Origin: Paralimibaculum aggregatum
GTDB lineage: Bacteria; Pseudomonadota; Alphaproteobacteria; Rhodobacterales; Rhodobacteraceae
DNA: 64,000 nucleotides
Assembly: GCF_030270585.1 (NCBI RefSeq)
Contig: NZ_BSYI01000003.1
Span: 124,001-188,000, forward strand
Direction: 5' to 3'
Part shown: positions 1 through 9,627 of the stretch, one piece after another
Position numbering within the stretch: the stretch's first letter is position 1
How the letters are laid out: the number at the start of each line of letters is the position of its first letter
Notes under the pieces: model-generated
The model's database searches: none
Told to the model about the DNA's origin: nothing
Seen by the model: only the letters and a program-made list of their open reading frames with translations
Position numbers and translations under genes: made by a program

Positions 1-1104
1 GACAGCGCCGGGCTGGTGCCGCAGCTCGGCATCGTCACCGCCGCCTTCAATGCCGGCTTCGACGCCACCGACGACGGGGTGATCGACATCGTGCCGCGCC
101 AGGTCCTCGGCCTGCGCATGGCCGATGCCATCGCCGCGGCGGAGATCGGCGGCATCACCTACCTGCTCTCGGCCAACGAGGGCGACGGCCGCGGCGATGC
201 CTTCGACGACGGCGAGGCGGTGCCCTTCGGCGACGAGGCCCGGGTCGGCGATCTGCTCGAGCTCGGCCTGATCGACGAGGCGGTCAACACCGACGGGCTG
301 GAGCGGCTGGTGGTCTCGACCATCGACGGCGACACCGACGGCGACGGCGACATCGACGTGCTGCACAGCTTCGGCTCGCGCAGCTTCACGATCTTCGACA
401 GCGCCGGCAACGTGGTCTTCGACTCGGGCTCCGAGTTCGAGCGCTACATCGCCGCCAACTTCCCCGAGCGCTTCAACGACGATGACGGCGGCCTCGGCCA
501 GAACCGCTCCGACGCCAAGGGCCCCGAGCCGGAGGCGCTGGCGGTCGGCGAGGTCGATGGCCGGACCTATGCCTTCATCGGCGCGGAGCGCGATTCGGGC
601 GTCTTCGTCTACAATGTGAGCGAGCCGGAGAACGCTTATCTCGTCGACTACATCGACGGGTTCGGCGCCGGCAACATCGCGCCGGAGACCATCGCCTTCA
701 TCCCGGCCGACGAGAGCAGCTCGGGCAAGGCGCAGATCGCGGTGGCCTACGAGATCTCGGGCACCACGGCGGTGTTCGATCTCGACCTCGACACCGGCGT
801 GGCGACGGTCGAGGACTTCTACGATGTCGCGCTCGGCCGCCAGTTCGACGCCGCCGGCCTCAACTTCTGGTCGGAGGTCTACGAGACCGCCTCGATCGAG
901 TTCGTCTCGGAGGCCTTCGACCTCTCGACCGAGTTCAACGCCGCGATCGACGGGCTGAGCGATCTCGAGGGGCTGAACCTCGTCGCCAACAACGCGCTCG
1001 GCCGCGATGCCACCGAGGCCGAGCAGGAAGCATTCCTGCCGATCATCGCCGAGGACGGCTACGACCAGGTCTTCCTGGCCTTCATCGAGCCGGACCTGGC
1101 CTGA
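1..1104 (+). CDS. Choice-of-anchor I / DUF4214 secreted protein (5' truncated)
   Basis: The reading frame is already open at the first base, so the N-terminus lies outside the window; 367 codons remain. The visible part contains the repeated acidic, glycine-rich blades typical of choice-of-anchor I (alkaline-phosphatase/phytase-like propeller) proteins, for example YLLSANEGDGRG and the segment PEALAVGEVDGRTYAFIG. The last ~95 residues look like a DUF4214 domain (ALGRQFDAAGLNFW, then a second ALGRDATEAEQEAF unit). DUF4214 is common in large secreted or surface proteins of Rhodobacteraceae, often exported by type I secretion, so an extracellular location is inferred. The catalytic function is unknown. 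A strong terminator hairpin follows the stop codon. Confidence 0.8.
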   Translation, partial: DSAGLVPQLGIVTAAFNAGFDATDDGVIDIVPRQVLGLRMADAIAAAEIGGITYLLSANEGDGRGDAFDDGEAVPFGDEARVGDLLELGLIDEAVNTDGLERLVVSTIDGDTDGDGDIDVLHSFGSRSFTIFDSAGNVVFDSGSEFERYIAANFPERFNDDDGGLGQNRSDAKGPEPEALAVGEVDGRTYAFIGAERDSGVFVYNVSEPENAYLVDYIDGFGAGNIAPETIAFIPADESSSGKAQIAVAYEISGTTAVFDLDLDTGVATVEDFYDVALGRQFDAAGLNFWSEVYETASIEFVSEAFDLSTEFNAAIDGLSDLEGLNLVANNALGRDATEAEQEAFLPIIAEDGYDQVFLAFIEPDLA

Positions 1105-1149
1105 TGCGCCGCGCCCGGCCCCGCGCGGGCCGGGCATCGCCAGAAACCG

Positions 1150-1176
1150 GGAGGGCCCCCAGGCGGGGCCCTTTCG
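1150..1176 (+). terminator. Intrinsic terminator after the choice-of-anchor I gene
   Basis: Perfect 8-bp GC stem (AGGGCCCC / GGGGCCCT) with a 5-nt loop followed by a short T-rich stretch (TTTC). It lies 46 bp after the stop codon at 1104 and before the next gene. Confidence 0.6.
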
Positions 1177-1340
1177 ATTCGGAGGCGCCCGATGCCGGCG
1201 CTCCCCGCTTGTGCGCGGCCCCCGATTCGCGGGAGACTTCGCCGGCCCGAGGGGGCGGGCGCAAGACCGCTCCCGGCCCGGCCATTGCAGGAAACCGAGA
1301 CCACGGGCCGCCGCCGCCGCTGCCCGACCGGGAGGGACCG

Positions 1341-1895
1341 ATGAGACCAGCCGCCGAGATCACCGCCGCCGGGATTGCCGGGGCCGCCGCGCTCCTGCTG
1401 CTGGCGCTGGCCTCCGGGCCCGGCACGCCGATGGCGCGGGCCGATGCGGCGGCCGCTGCCGCGGCCGATCCGGCGGATACCCCGGGACCCGCCGCGGCGG
1501 CGCAGGAGCAGCCCGCCTTCCGCACCGCGCCGCCCGCGCCGCAAACCCCGCTCAGCCTTTTCCAGTGGGCGCTGAAGGCCGAGGGCCGGCTTCTGCTGGT
1601 GCCGCTCGAGGGCCATCTCTGGCCGGCCGAGCGCGCCGGCACCGGCATCATCGAGACCCTGCCGCCGAAGATCGCCGTGCGTCTGCACCATGACGGGCGC
1701 GAGATCAGCCTGCCGCTCGCGGCGGTGCTGGCGCCGCAGGAGCTGGCGCCGGGCTATGTGCTGGAGCGCCGCGAGGGCTCTGCCTGGCAGCCGCTCGACG
1801 CCGCGCATTTCGACGACATGACCTTCTATGGCCGGCGCGGGACCGGCGCCTTCGAGCCGCTCGGGCTCGGGGAGATCCGCATCCGCCCGCGCTGA
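1341..1895 (+). CDS. Predicted secreted protein of unknown function
   Basis: 184 residues. The ATG at 1341 is chosen because a GGGAGGGA ribosome site lies just before it; the frame stays open upstream but that part is Arg/Pro-rich and looks non-coding. Residues 1-33 form a signal peptide (alanine/leucine core, likely cleavage after ARA), followed by an Ala/Pro-rich linker to about residue 65. The remaining ~115 residues form one compact domain (from PLSLFQWALKAEG to EIRIRPR) that I do not recognise. It is followed after 50 bp by a secreted protease in the same direction, so a periplasmic role is plausible, but no function can be assigned. Confidence 0.7.
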   Translation: MRPAAEITAAGIAGAAALLLLALASGPGTPMARADAAAAAAADPADTPGPAAAAQEQPAFRTAPPAPQTPLSLFQWALKAEGRLLLVPLEGHLWPAERAGTGIIETLPPKIAVRLHHDGREISLPLAAVLAPQELAPGYVLERREGSAWQPLDAAHFDDMTFYGRRGTGAFEPLGLGEIRIRPR

Positions 1896-1945
1896 GCCCG
1901 CAGCGCCGCCCGAGCCCGCAGAGCTTACTGATGAGGAGACCGCGC

Positions 1946-3079
1946 ATGACCCGCCCCGCTTCGCGCCGCCTGTCCGCCGCGCTCGCCCTTGCCGTCGCCG
2001 CCGGCCTCGCCGTGCCCGCCGCGGCGCAGTCGCTGCCGGGGGTCGAGGGCTTCCTCGCCGCGCCGAAACGGGCGGCGCCGATGCCCGAGGGCCGCTTCCG
2101 CCTCGCGCCCCGGGGCGATCCCTCGCGCCGCGCCGAGGCGGTGCAGGGCGAGGCCAATTTCGTGCGCATCGCCAGCCTGCCGGAGGCGGACCCGAACCGC
2201 GCGCTCAGCGCCATGGTCGGGCAGATCTGGGTGCGGCGGGGCGAGAGCTTCGCGCCGCTCTGTTCGGGCTTCCTGGTGGGGCCGGACCTGTTCATGACCA
2301 ATTTCCACTGCGTCGCCGACATGGCCTCGCTGCAGCCGACCGACCCGCGCAGCCTGATGATCGCCATGGCGCATCTCGCCGAGGGCGATGTGGGCGGTGC
2401 CGAGACGGTGAGCCCGGTGCTCGGCGTGAAGAAGATGGACTACGAGCTCGACTATGCGCTGATCGCGCTGGAGCGCCGCCTCGGCGACCGGTTCGGCTGG
2501 CTGGCGCTGGAGACCGACCGGGCGGCGATCGGCCGGGCGCAGGCGGTGAAGATCATCCAGCATCCCGATGGCCGGCCGAAGGAGATCGTGCTCGAGGACA
2601 CCGAAATGGTGCAGCAGGACGCGCTCTTCATGCACTACATGGCCGATACCGAGGGCGGCTCCTCGGGCTCACCGGTGTTCGAGCTGGCCGGCGAGCGGGT
2701 GATCGGGCTGCACCATGTCGGCACGCGGAGCTACAACGAGGGCGTGCGCATGGCGCGGATCGCCGAGGAGGTGGCGCTCTACCTGCCGGAGACCGCGGGC
2801 GCGCCGGCCGCGGCGCCGGCACCGGCGGCCGTGGCCGCGGTGCAGCCGGCCGCCGCCGGGGCAGGTGCCGCGGGCACGGTGCTCGAGCTTCTGCGGGCGC
2901 CGCCGCCGCCGCTGACCGAGGCGGAACGGGCGGAGCCGCTGAGCCTCGGCCTGCCGCCGGCCGCGGGCGCCGGCGCCGGCCAGCCGGAAGCGGCGGGGCA
3001 GGGTGCCGCCGGCGGGGAGCAGAATTTCGGCATAGGCGGCGGCGGCCAGTCCGGCACCGTGAAGCTCAATTTCGACTGA
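1946..3079 (+). CDS. Secreted trypsin-like serine protease (S1 family)
   Basis: 377 residues. The second ATG (1946) is preferred over 1931 because GAGGAGA lies at the right distance before it. An N-terminal signal peptide ends near AAAQ (residue 28). The trypsin/V8-like catalytic triad is visible: His121 in TNFHCVAD, Asp169 in ELDYALIAL and Ser240 in GGSSGSPVF. A second conserved GLHHVGT strand follows. The final ~95 residues are Ala/Pro/Gly-rich and probably disordered, ending in a KLNFD tail. The lack of DegP-type PDZ domains argues for a stand-alone periplasmic or extracellular endopeptidase. Its substrate is unknown. A long inverted repeat begins at the base after the stop codon. Confidence 0.87.
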   Translation: MTRPASRRLSAALALAVAAGLAVPAAAQSLPGVEGFLAAPKRAAPMPEGRFRLAPRGDPSRRAEAVQGEANFVRIASLPEADPNRALSAMVGQIWVRRGESFAPLCSGFLVGPDLFMTNFHCVADMASLQPTDPRSLMIAMAHLAEGDVGGAETVSPVLGVKKMDYELDYALIALERRLGDRFGWLALETDRAAIGRAQAVKIIQHPDGRPKEIVLEDTEMVQQDALFMHYMADTEGGSSGSPVFELAGERVIGLHHVGTRSYNEGVRMARIAEEVALYLPETAGAPAAAPAPAAVAAVQPAAAGAGAAGTVLELLRAPPPPLTEAERAEPLSLGLPPAAGAGAGQPEAAGQGAAGGEQNFGIGGGGQSGTVKLNFD

Positions 3080-3171
3080 GGCGCGGCCGTCCGCAGGCCC
3101 CACCCACCCCAGAGAGGACGGCGCCCGGCATCGCCTGCGGGGAAGCCCCCCGGCCTGCGGACGGCCGCGCC
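3080..3171. repeat. Long inverted repeat (20-bp perfect arms) after the protease gene
   Basis: The arms 3080-3099 and 3152-3171 are perfect reverse complements. The 52-nt loop opens with a CCACCCACCCC run that resembles the loop of the hairpins at 17921, 51894 and 63615, so this may be a distant member of that family. There is no T-run on either strand, so it is not a standard intrinsic terminator. Confidence 0.75.
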
Positions 3172-3263
3172 TTCGCTCCGCCGCCAGCCCTCTCATGGAT
3201 GTGACGGCGCCCGGCGGCCGCTGTTGCTAGGCTGCCGCGGCGCGGCAATGGGGGGAGGGGCGG

Positions 3264-3755
3264 ATGACGACCGGCGGCTGGGAGACCTCGGAGCGGGCGC
3301 AGCGGCTCTGCCTGCTGGCGCTCCGGGTGACGACGGGTTTCCTGCTGGTCTGGTTCGGGCTCAGCAAGGTGGTGACGGCCAGCCCGCCCCTCTTCCTGAA
3401 GCGCAGCGTCGAGCTCGGCCCCGACCTGGCGCAGGCGGTCGGTGTCGCGGCGGGGTCGGCGGAGGCGGTGATCGGCGTGCTCTGCGTGCTCGGGCTCTGG
3501 CGCCGCCTCGTGCTGCCGCTGCAGGCGCTGATCAACGGCTTCACCGCGGCGGCGGTCTGGTGGGCGATCCTCGATCCGTTCCGCTGGTACATCACCGGGG
3601 TGGACCGGATCGTCTTCAACTCGCATGTGTTCTACCCGGCGAGCATCACTTTTGCCGCCTGCCTCGTGCTGATCGCGTTTCGCGAGCACGATGCCTATGC
3701 GCTCGACAGGCTGCGCCGCCGGGCCGCGGCGCCTGCATTGCCCGGGGGGACATGA
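3264..3755 (+). CDS. DoxX-like integral membrane protein
   Basis: 163 residues with about four hydrophobic membrane segments (roughly residues 18-38, 58-78, 84-106 and 120-140) and short charged loops. The opening RVTTGFLLVWFGLSKV and the later INGFTAA segment fit the DoxX/DUF417-type family of small membrane proteins, whose members are linked loosely to redox or membrane homeostasis. It is a single-gene unit between a protease and the convergent tsf gene. The start at 3264 follows a GGGGCGG stretch and is reasonable but not strongly supported. The family assignment is moderate and the precise role is unknown. Confidence 0.72.
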   Translation: MTTGGWETSERAQRLCLLALRVTTGFLLVWFGLSKVVTASPPLFLKRSVELGPDLAQAVGVAAGSAEAVIGVLCVLGLWRRLVLPLQALINGFTAAAVWWAILDPFRWYITGVDRIVFNSHVFYPASITFAACLVLIAFREHDAYALDRLRRRAAAPALPGGT

Positions 3756-3784
3756 AAAACGCCCCGGCCGCTGGGGCCGGGGCG
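3755..3784 (-). terminator. Terminator of the rpsB-tsf operon
   Basis: On the minus strand a perfect 10-bp GC stem (CGCCCCGGCC / GGCCGGGGCG) with a 4-nt loop is followed by TTTTT, about 50 bp after the tsf stop codon. It overlaps the last base of the convergent DoxX-like gene. Confidence 0.8.
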
Positions 3785-3836
3785 CTCGGTGTCTCGCGGC
3801 GGCTATGTGACCGCGCCGGAGTGACTGCGCCGGGGC

Positions 3837-4730
3837 TCAGCCGCCGAGGGTCTTGGCGACCTCGGCCGCGAAGTCCTCCTCTTCCTTCTCGATGCCCTCG
3901 CCGACCTCGAGCCGGACAAAGCCCGTCACCGTGGCGCCGGGGGCGGCTTCGGCGACCGCCTTCTCGACGGTGAGATCGGGGTTGATCACGAAGGCCTGCT
4001 TGAGGAGGCAGACCTCCTGGTAGAACTTGTTCATGCGGCCGACGATCATCTTCTCGATGACGTTGTCGGGCTTGCCGGACTCGCGGGCCTGGTCGGTGAG
4101 CACCTGCTTCTCGCGCTCGACGAGGGCCGGATCGAGATCGGCGACGTCGAGGGCGGCCGGGTTGGTCGCCGCGACATGCATCGCGACCTGCTTGCCGATC
4201 GCCTCGGCGGCGGCGGCATCGGCGCCGGAGATGCCGACCAGCACGCCGATCTTGCCCATGCCGGGGGCGGCGGCGTTGTGCACATAGGCGGCAACCGCGT
4301 CGGCCTCGAGCCGGGCCATCCGGCGCAGGGTCATGTTCTCGCCGACGGTCGCGACCTTGTCGGTGACGGTCTCGCCCACGGTCTTGCCCTCGAGCGGGGC
4401 CGCGGCCAGCGCCTCGATGTCGGCGACACCGAGCGCGGCGCGGGCGATGCCGCCGACCATCGACTGGAACTCGGCGTTGCGCGCGACGAAATCGGTCTCG
4501 GAGTTGACCTCGACCGCGACGCCGGTGCCGCCCTGCACGGCGACCGCAACCAGGCCCTCCGCCGCGGTGCGGCCGGATTTCTTCGCCGCCTTGGCGAGGC
4601 CCTTCTTGCGCAGCAGGTCGACCGCCGCCTCCATGTCGCCCTCGGTCTCGGTCAGCGCCTTCTTGGCGTCCATCATGCCGACGCCCGTCTTCTCGCGCAG
4701 CTCTTTCACCTGGCTCGCACTGATCGCCAT
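3837..4730 (-). CDS. tsf: Elongation factor Ts
   Basis: 297 residues, the normal length for alphaproteobacterial EF-Ts. It is the guanine nucleotide exchange factor of EF-Tu. The N-terminal UBA-like domain contains the family signature [19 protein letters not shown], followed by the conserved [13 protein letters not shown] segment that contacts EF-Tu. The ATG at 4730 has a GGAGAG ribosome site. It follows rpsB by 164 bp in the conserved rpsB-tsf order and is ended by a strong terminator. Confidence 0.98.
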   Translation of the reverse strand: MAISASQVKELREKTGVGMMDAKKALTETEGDMEAAVDLLRKKGLAKAAKKSGRTAAEGLVAVAVQGGTGVAVEVNSETDFVARNAEFQSMVGGIARAALGVADIEALAAAPLEGKTVGETVTDKVATVGENMTLRRMARLEADAVAAYVHNAAAPGMGKIGVLVGISGADAAAAEAIGKQVAMHVAATNPAALDVADLDPALVEREKQVLTDQARESGKPDNVIEKMIVGRMNKFYQEVCLLKQAFVINPDLTVEKAVAEAAPGATVTGFVRLEVGEGIEKEEEDFAAEVAKTLGG

Positions 4731-4894
4731 CGCTCGCTCTCCATATTGTCTCGTGCCCGGGGGCCGGCCTTGCCGCCGCGCCGCGCTCCGGCACCGCCTC
4801 GTATCGCAGTTATGTGACGCGGACGCGACAGCCGGGAAACCCCGCTGCCGCGCCGCCGCATCGCTGTCCGGCCGTGGCGGCCGGATCTGGCCGA

Positions 4895-5734
4895 TCAGCC
4901 GGCCGTCGCCGTGTCGCTGCCGGCCTCGGGGGTGCCGAGATCCTCGGGGGTCGGGTTCTCCGCCGCGCCCGGATCGACCGCCGCGCCGAGGTCTTCCTCC
5001 ATCGGCAGATCCTCGAGCTCGCCGAGATCGAAGCCGGCGGCGCCCATCTGGCTCGCCATGCCGTCGATCACCGCGCGGGCGGTCAGGTCGCAATAGAGCG
5101 CGATGGCCCGCGCCGCGTCGTCGTTGCCCGGGATCGGGAACTGGATGCCCTCGGGGTCGGAGTTGCTGTCGAGGATCGCCACCACCGGGATGCCCAGCTT
5201 GTTCGCCTCGGCGATGGCGAGGGCCTCCTTGTTGGTGTCGATCACGAAGAGCATGTCCGGCAGGCCGCCCATCTCGCGGATGCCGCCGAGCGCGAGCTGC
5301 AGCTTGGTGCGCTCGCGGTCGAGGTTGAGCCGCTCCTTCTTGGTGAAGCCCGAGGCGCCGTCGTCGAGCCGCGTGTCGAGGTCGCGCAGACGGTTGATCG
5401 AGTTCGAGACGGTCTTCCAGTTGGTCAGCGTGCCGCCGAGCCAGCGGTGGTTCATGTAGTACTGCGCGCAGCGCTGCGCGGCATCGGCCAGCGGCTGCTG
5501 CGCCTGGCGCTTGGTGCCGACGAAGAGGATCCGCCCGCCGCGTGCCGCGACCTCGCGCATCGCGTTCAGCGCGGCATCGAGCAGCGGCACGGTCTGCGTC
5601 AGGTCGATGATGTGGATGCCGTTGCGGTCGCCGTAGATGAACTCGCCCATCTTCGGGTTCCAGCGGTGGGTCTGGTGGCCAAAATGCACGCCGGCTTCGA
5701 GCAGCTGACGGAGGTTGACGTCGGGCAGCGCCAT
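4895..5734 (-). CDS. rpsB: 30S ribosomal protein S2
   Basis: 279 residues. The S2 family signatures are clear: [19 protein letters not shown] at the N-terminus, [16 protein letters not shown] near residue 90 and [20 protein letters not shown] near residue 165. The protein carries an acidic, Pro/Gly-rich C-terminal extension of about 50 residues beyond the bacterial core, as in many alphaproteobacteria. It is the first gene of the rpsB-tsf operon, and a candidate promoter lies about 120 bp upstream, leaving an untranslated leader of about 110 nt that could support S2 autoregulation (inference). Confidence 0.98.
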   Translation of the reverse strand: MALPDVNLRQLLEAGVHFGHQTHRWNPKMGEFIYGDRNGIHIIDLTQTVPLLDAALNAMREVAARGGRILFVGTKRQAQQPLADAAQRCAQYYMNHRWLGGTLTNWKTVSNSINRLRDLDTRLDDGASGFTKKERLNLDRERTKLQLALGGIREMGGLPDMLFVIDTNKEALAIAEANKLGIPVVAILDSNSDPEGIQFPIPGNDDAARAIALYCDLTARAVIDGMASQMGAAGFDLGELEDLPMEEDLGAAVDPGAAENPTPEDLGTPEAGSDTATAG

Positions 5735-5850
5735 GTGTCGGTTCCTTTCCGGTTTCACCTGGGCAGGGCTCAGGGCATGCGCCCAACCGGTGGACCTCCG
5801 GGGATGTCTCCCCCGACCGGCCCGACCCTGCCTGTGGATATGTGGCGGTG

Positions 5851-5879
5851 CCCTTACACGCTGCGCCGGCCGCTGGCAA
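5851..5879 (-). promoter_or_regulatory. Candidate housekeeping promoter of rpsB-tsf
   Basis: On the minus strand TTGCCA and TAAGGG are separated by 17 nt, an acceptable sigma-70-type pair for this GC-rich group. It lies 117 bp upstream of the rpsB ATG. Confidence 0.4.
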
Positions 5880-5987
5880 GGGGCGGCGCAGCATTCGGGC
5901 GCAACTTCTGGGCGCAGGAAGCGGGTCGCGGCGCCGCCAGGGGCCGCGCAGTCTGCCGGCGAACAGGCACGGCAGAGGAGCATGGCC

Positions 5988-6738
5988 ATGGAGTTCGACG
6001 GCAAGGTGGTGATCGTGACCGGGGCGAGCAGCGGCATCGGGGCGGCCAGCGCCCGGCGGCTGGCCGGCGCCGGGGCGCGGCTGGTGCTGGGGGCGCGGCG
6101 CGCCGACCGGCTGGCGGCGCTGGCGGCGGAGATCCGGGCGGGCGGCGGCGCCGCGGTCGCGGTGCCGGGGGATGTGCGCGAGGCGGCCCATGCGGCGGCG
6201 CTGGTGGCGGCGGCGGAGGCCGAGTTCGGCGGCCTCGACGCGGCGTTCAACAATGCCGGGACCACCGGCGCGCTCGGCCCGGTGCCGGCGATGGCGGAGG
6301 GCACCTGGGACACGGTGCTGGCGGTCAACCTCACCGCCGCCTTCCACGCCGCGAAGGCGCAGATCCCGGCGCTGGCGGCGCGCGGCCGGGGCGCTGCTGT
6401 TCACCGGCTCCTTCGTCGGGCACGGCGTCGGGCTGCCGGGGATGGGCGCCTATGCGGCGGCCAAGGCCGGGCTCGTCGGGCTGGTGCAGGTGCTCGCCGC
6501 CGAGCATGGCCGGCAGGGCATCCGGGTGAACGCGCTGCTGCCCGGCGGCACGCGCACGGCGATGGCCGGCACCGATCCGGCGGTGCTGGAGCGCGTCGCC
6601 GGGCTGCACGCGCTGGGCCGGATCGCCGAGCCGGCGGAGATCGCCGAGGCCGCCGCCTTCCTGCTCTCGGAGCGGGCGAGCTTCGTCACCGGCGCGGCGG
6701 TGCTGGCCGATGGCGGCAACTCGGTCTTCAAGGGCTGA
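5988..6738 (+). pseudogene. Short-chain dehydrogenase/reductase, frameshifted
   Basis: A classical SDR of about 250 residues split by one frame change. The first part starts at ATG 5988 (AGAGGAG site 7 nt before) and shows the Rossmann motif TGASSGIG and the NNAG motif. The second part, in the next frame, carries the catalytic YAAAK (in [11 protein letters not shown]), the PGG segment after strand 6 and the C-terminal SFVTGAAVLADGG. The frame changes inside the GC run at about 6384-6393, where removing one base restores [11 protein letters not shown] as expected for the family. Both halves are otherwise intact, so this is either a sequencing/assembly indel or a very recent mutation. The substrate is unknown. 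Confidence 0.8.
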
Positions 6739-6915
6739 GCGGGGCGCTTCGCTGCGGGAGGCCCTGGCGGGCCGCCCTGCGCTCCGCGCGAAAGCCCCGC
6801 CCCCACCCCCGGCCGCCCGCCGCGCTGCGCGCGCCGATGCGGCGGGGGCGGGCCTCTGCCGTTCCGAGCTCATGGCGGACCGGGGCCCGGTCCGCTGGGC
6901 CCGTGCCGGGACGGA

Positions 6916-9627
6916 TCAGCCGCCGCGCATGCGCTCGACGATCTCGCGGGTGTTCTTCGAGAGGCCGGGGGTCGCGGCCATGCGGTCGAGCTCGGCGCGG
7001 ATCAGGCGCTGGCGGTCGGGCGTGTAGCGGCGCCAGCTCTCGAAGGCGCCGGCGAGGCGCGCGGTGGTCTGCGGGTTGACCGGGTCGAGCCGCAGCAGCC
7101 AGTCGGTCACCAGCCGGTAGCCGGCGCCGTCGGCGGCGTGGAAGCCGCGCGGATTGGCCATGGCGAAGGCGCCGATCAGGCTGCGGAAGCGGTTGGGGTT
7201 CTTCCAGTCGAAGGCCGGGTGCGCGGCGAGCGCGGCGATCCGGCCGGCGGCGCCGTCGAGCGGGGCGGTGGCCTGCACCGTGAACCACTTGTCGACGACC
7301 TGGGCATCGCCCTGGAACCGGGCGTGAAACGCCGCGAGACGCGGGGCGGCGCCGGGCAGGTCGTGATGCGCCAGCACGGTGAGCGCGGCCATCCGGTCGG
7401 TCATGTTGTTGGCGGTGTCGAACTGCGCCTCGGCGGCTTCCGCCGCCTCCGGGCTGCCGGCTGCGGCGCGCAGGTCGAGGCAGCGGTTGCGCAGTGCGCG
7501 GCGGCCGGCGGCCGCGGCATCGGGGCTGTAGGGGCCCGAGCCGGCGAGCGCCGCGCAGGTCTCGGCGAGCGGCCCGGCGAGGCGGCTGCCGAGGGCGGCA
7601 CGCATGGCGCTCCGGGCGGCGTGGATCGCCTCCGGATCGGCGAGGCCGCCGGCGCCGGCGATCTCCCCGGCGATCTCGTCGGCGCCCGGCAGGGTCAGGG
7701 CGCGGGACCGGAAGGCCGGGTCGAGCCCGGCATCGGTCAGCAGGCGCCCGAGGGCATCGGTCCAGGCCTCGGGGATCGCCGCATCCTCGCGGATCGCGGC
7801 CAGCGCGACGTCGAGGGCATAGCGGTGACCGGCCTCCCAGCGGGCGAAGGGATCGGTGTCATGGGCCAGCAGCAGCGCCCGGTCCGCCGCCGTCATCCGC
7901 TGGCGGAAGATCGCCGGTGCCGAGAAGCCGCGGGCGACGGAGAGCACCGCCGGCCCGTCCGCGGGGGCGTTGCCCTCCGGCGCCGGGGCGGGCTCGGGCA
8001 GCGGCTCGGCCGTGCCGGCGGCGGGCGCGATCCGCCAGCTCTGCCGCGCCTCGGTCAGCTCGAGCAGCGTGGTGGGCAGCATCTCCGCCCCGTCGCGCCC
8101 GATCAGCCCGATGGCGACCGGGATCACCAGCGGCGCCTTCTCCGCCTGGCCCGGGGTCGGCGGGGTCTCCTGCGCCAGCGTCAGCACCAGCGTCTCGCCC
8201 TCCCAAGCCTCCTCGACGGTGACCCGCGGCGTGCCGGCCTGGCTCCACCAGCGGGCAAACTGGGTGAGGTCGCGCCCGCAGGCATCCTCGAAGCAGGCGC
8301 GGAACTGCTCGATGGTGCAGGCCTGACCGTCATGCCGCTCGAAATAGAGGTCGAGCGCGGCGCGGTAGCCCTCCGGTCCGACGAGGCGGGCCAGCATGCC
8401 GATCACCTCCGCGCCCTTCTCGTAGACCGTGGCGGTATAGAAGTTGTTGATCTCGACGTATTCCTCGGGCCGCACCGGATGCGCCAGCGGGCCCTGGTCC
8501 TCGGGGAACTGCGCCGCGCGGAGCGCCACCACATCGGCGATGCGCTGTACCGGCTCGGAGCGCATGTCGGCGGAGAAGCGCTGGTCGCGATAGACCGTCA
8601 GCCCCTCCTTCAGGCAGAGCTGGAACCAGTCGCGGCAGGTGATGCGGTTGCCGGTCCAGTTGTGGAAATACTCGTGCGCGACGATCGACTCGATGCGCTC
8701 GTAGTCCTGGTCGGTCGCGGTCTCGGGGCTCGCCAGCACGTATTTGGCGTTGAAGATGTTGAGCCCCTTGTTCTCCATCGCGCCCATGTTGAAATCGTCC
8801 ACCGCGACGATCTGGAAGATGTCGAGATCGTACTCGCGGCCATGGGTCTCCTCGTCCCAGCGCATCGAGCGCTTGAGGGCATCCATGGCATAGGCGCATT
8901 TCGCCTCGTCGCCGGGGCGGACCCAGATGGCCAGCTCGACATCCCGCCCGGAGGCGGTGGTGAAGCGGTCGCGATGCGCCACCAGGTCGCCGGCGACCAG
9001 CGCGAAGAGATAGGCCGGCTTGGGGTGCGGGTCGTGCCAGACCGCGACGCGGCGGCGGGTGCCGCCGGTCACCACCAGCTCGCTGGTGCCGCCGCCGGTC
9101 ACCGGGTTGCCGTTGGAGAGCAGGACGGGGATCTCCTCCGGCGCCTCGATGCGCACCTCGAAGGGCGCCATCACGTCGGGCCGGTCGGGGTAGAAGGTGA
9201 TCTTGCGGAAGCCCTCGGCCTCGCACTGGGTACAGTACATGCCCTTCGAGATGTAGAGCCCCTCGAGCGCGGTGTTGGCGGCTGGGTCGATCTCGGTCTC
9301 GCAGCGCCAGGTGAAGCGCTCCCCCGGCAGGTGCGCGGCGGCGACCGTGAGGCCCTCGCCGTCGATCGCCACCGCGTCGTCGGCCAGCGGCGTGCCGTCG
9401 ATCTTCGCGCCGCGCCAGATCAGGCTGCGCCCGTCGAGGCGGAGATCCGCCGGGCCTTCCGCGGCGCGCTCGGGATTGCGGCGGAACTCGATCTCGGCGG
9501 TGACGCGGGTCGCGGTCGGGTCGAGCTCGAACTCCAGCCGCACCCGGTCCACCAGCCAGTACGGCGGGCGGTAGTCGGCGAGGCGGGTGGGGGTCTGCCG
9601 GGGGTCGGTATCGGTGCGGTGGCGCAA
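6916..9627 (-). CDS. pepN: Aminopeptidase N (M1 zinc metallopeptidase)
   Basis: 903 residues, close to the ~870-890 of bacterial PepN. It removes N-terminal residues from peptides in the cytoplasm. The exopeptidase motif GAMEN is at 282-286, and the zinc site HEYFH (318-322) is followed 18 residues later by Glu341. The conserved Cys-x2-Cys-containing segment MYCTQCEAEGFRKITFYPDRP that is typical of proteobacterial PepN is at ~130-150. The start is TTG at 9627, supported by AGGAGA seven bases before it; no ATG gives a better ribosome site. It is a single gene, convergent with the SDR pseudogene. A run of ten Gs lies upstream at 9699-9708. Confidence 0.95.
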   Translation of the reverse strand: MRHRTDTDPRQTPTRLADYRPPYWLVDRVRLEFELDPTATRVTAEIEFRRNPERAAEGPADLRLDGRSLIWRGAKIDGTPLADDAVAIDGEGLTVAAAHLPGERFTWRCETEIDPAANTALEGLYISKGMYCTQCEAEGFRKITFYPDRPDVMAPFEVRIEAPEEIPVLLSNGNPVTGGGTSELVVTGGTRRRVAVWHDPHPKPAYLFALVAGDLVAHRDRFTTASGRDVELAIWVRPGDEAKCAYAMDALKRSMRWDEETHGREYDLDIFQIVAVDDFNMGAMENKGLNIFNAKYVLASPETATDQDYERIESIVAHEYFHNWTGNRITCRDWFQLCLKEGLTVYRDQRFSADMRSEPVQRIADVVALRAAQFPEDQGPLAHPVRPEEYVEINNFYTATVYEKGAEVIGMLARLVGPEGYRAALDLYFERHDGQACTIEQFRACFEDACGRDLTQFARWWSQAGTPRVTVEEAWEGETLVLTLAQETPPTPGQAEKAPLVIPVAIGLIGRDGAEMLPTTLLELTEARQSWRIAPAAGTAEPLPEPAPAPEGNAPADGPAVLSVARGFSAPAIFRQRMTAADRALLLAHDTDPFARWEAGHRYALDVALAAIREDAAIPEAWTDALGRLLTDAGLDPAFRSRALTLPGADEIAGEIAGAGGLADPEAIHAARSAMRAALGSRLAGPLAETCAALAGSGPYSPDAAAAGRRALRNRCLDLRAAAGSPEAAEAAEAQFDTANNMTDRMAALTVLAHHDLPGAAPRLAAFHARFQGDAQVVDKWFTVQATAPLDGAAGRIAALAAHPAFDWKNPNRFRSLIGAFAMANPRGFHAADGAGYRLVTDWLLRLDPVNPQTTARLAGAFESWRRYTPDRQRLIRAELDRMAATPGLSKNTREIVERMRGG

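Noticed and set aside
3837-6404. 855-codon minus-strand open frame through tsf and rpsB
   Set aside because: The last 297 codons are tsf. The upstream part is an out-of-frame shadow of rpsB and the SDR gene in GC-rich DNA.
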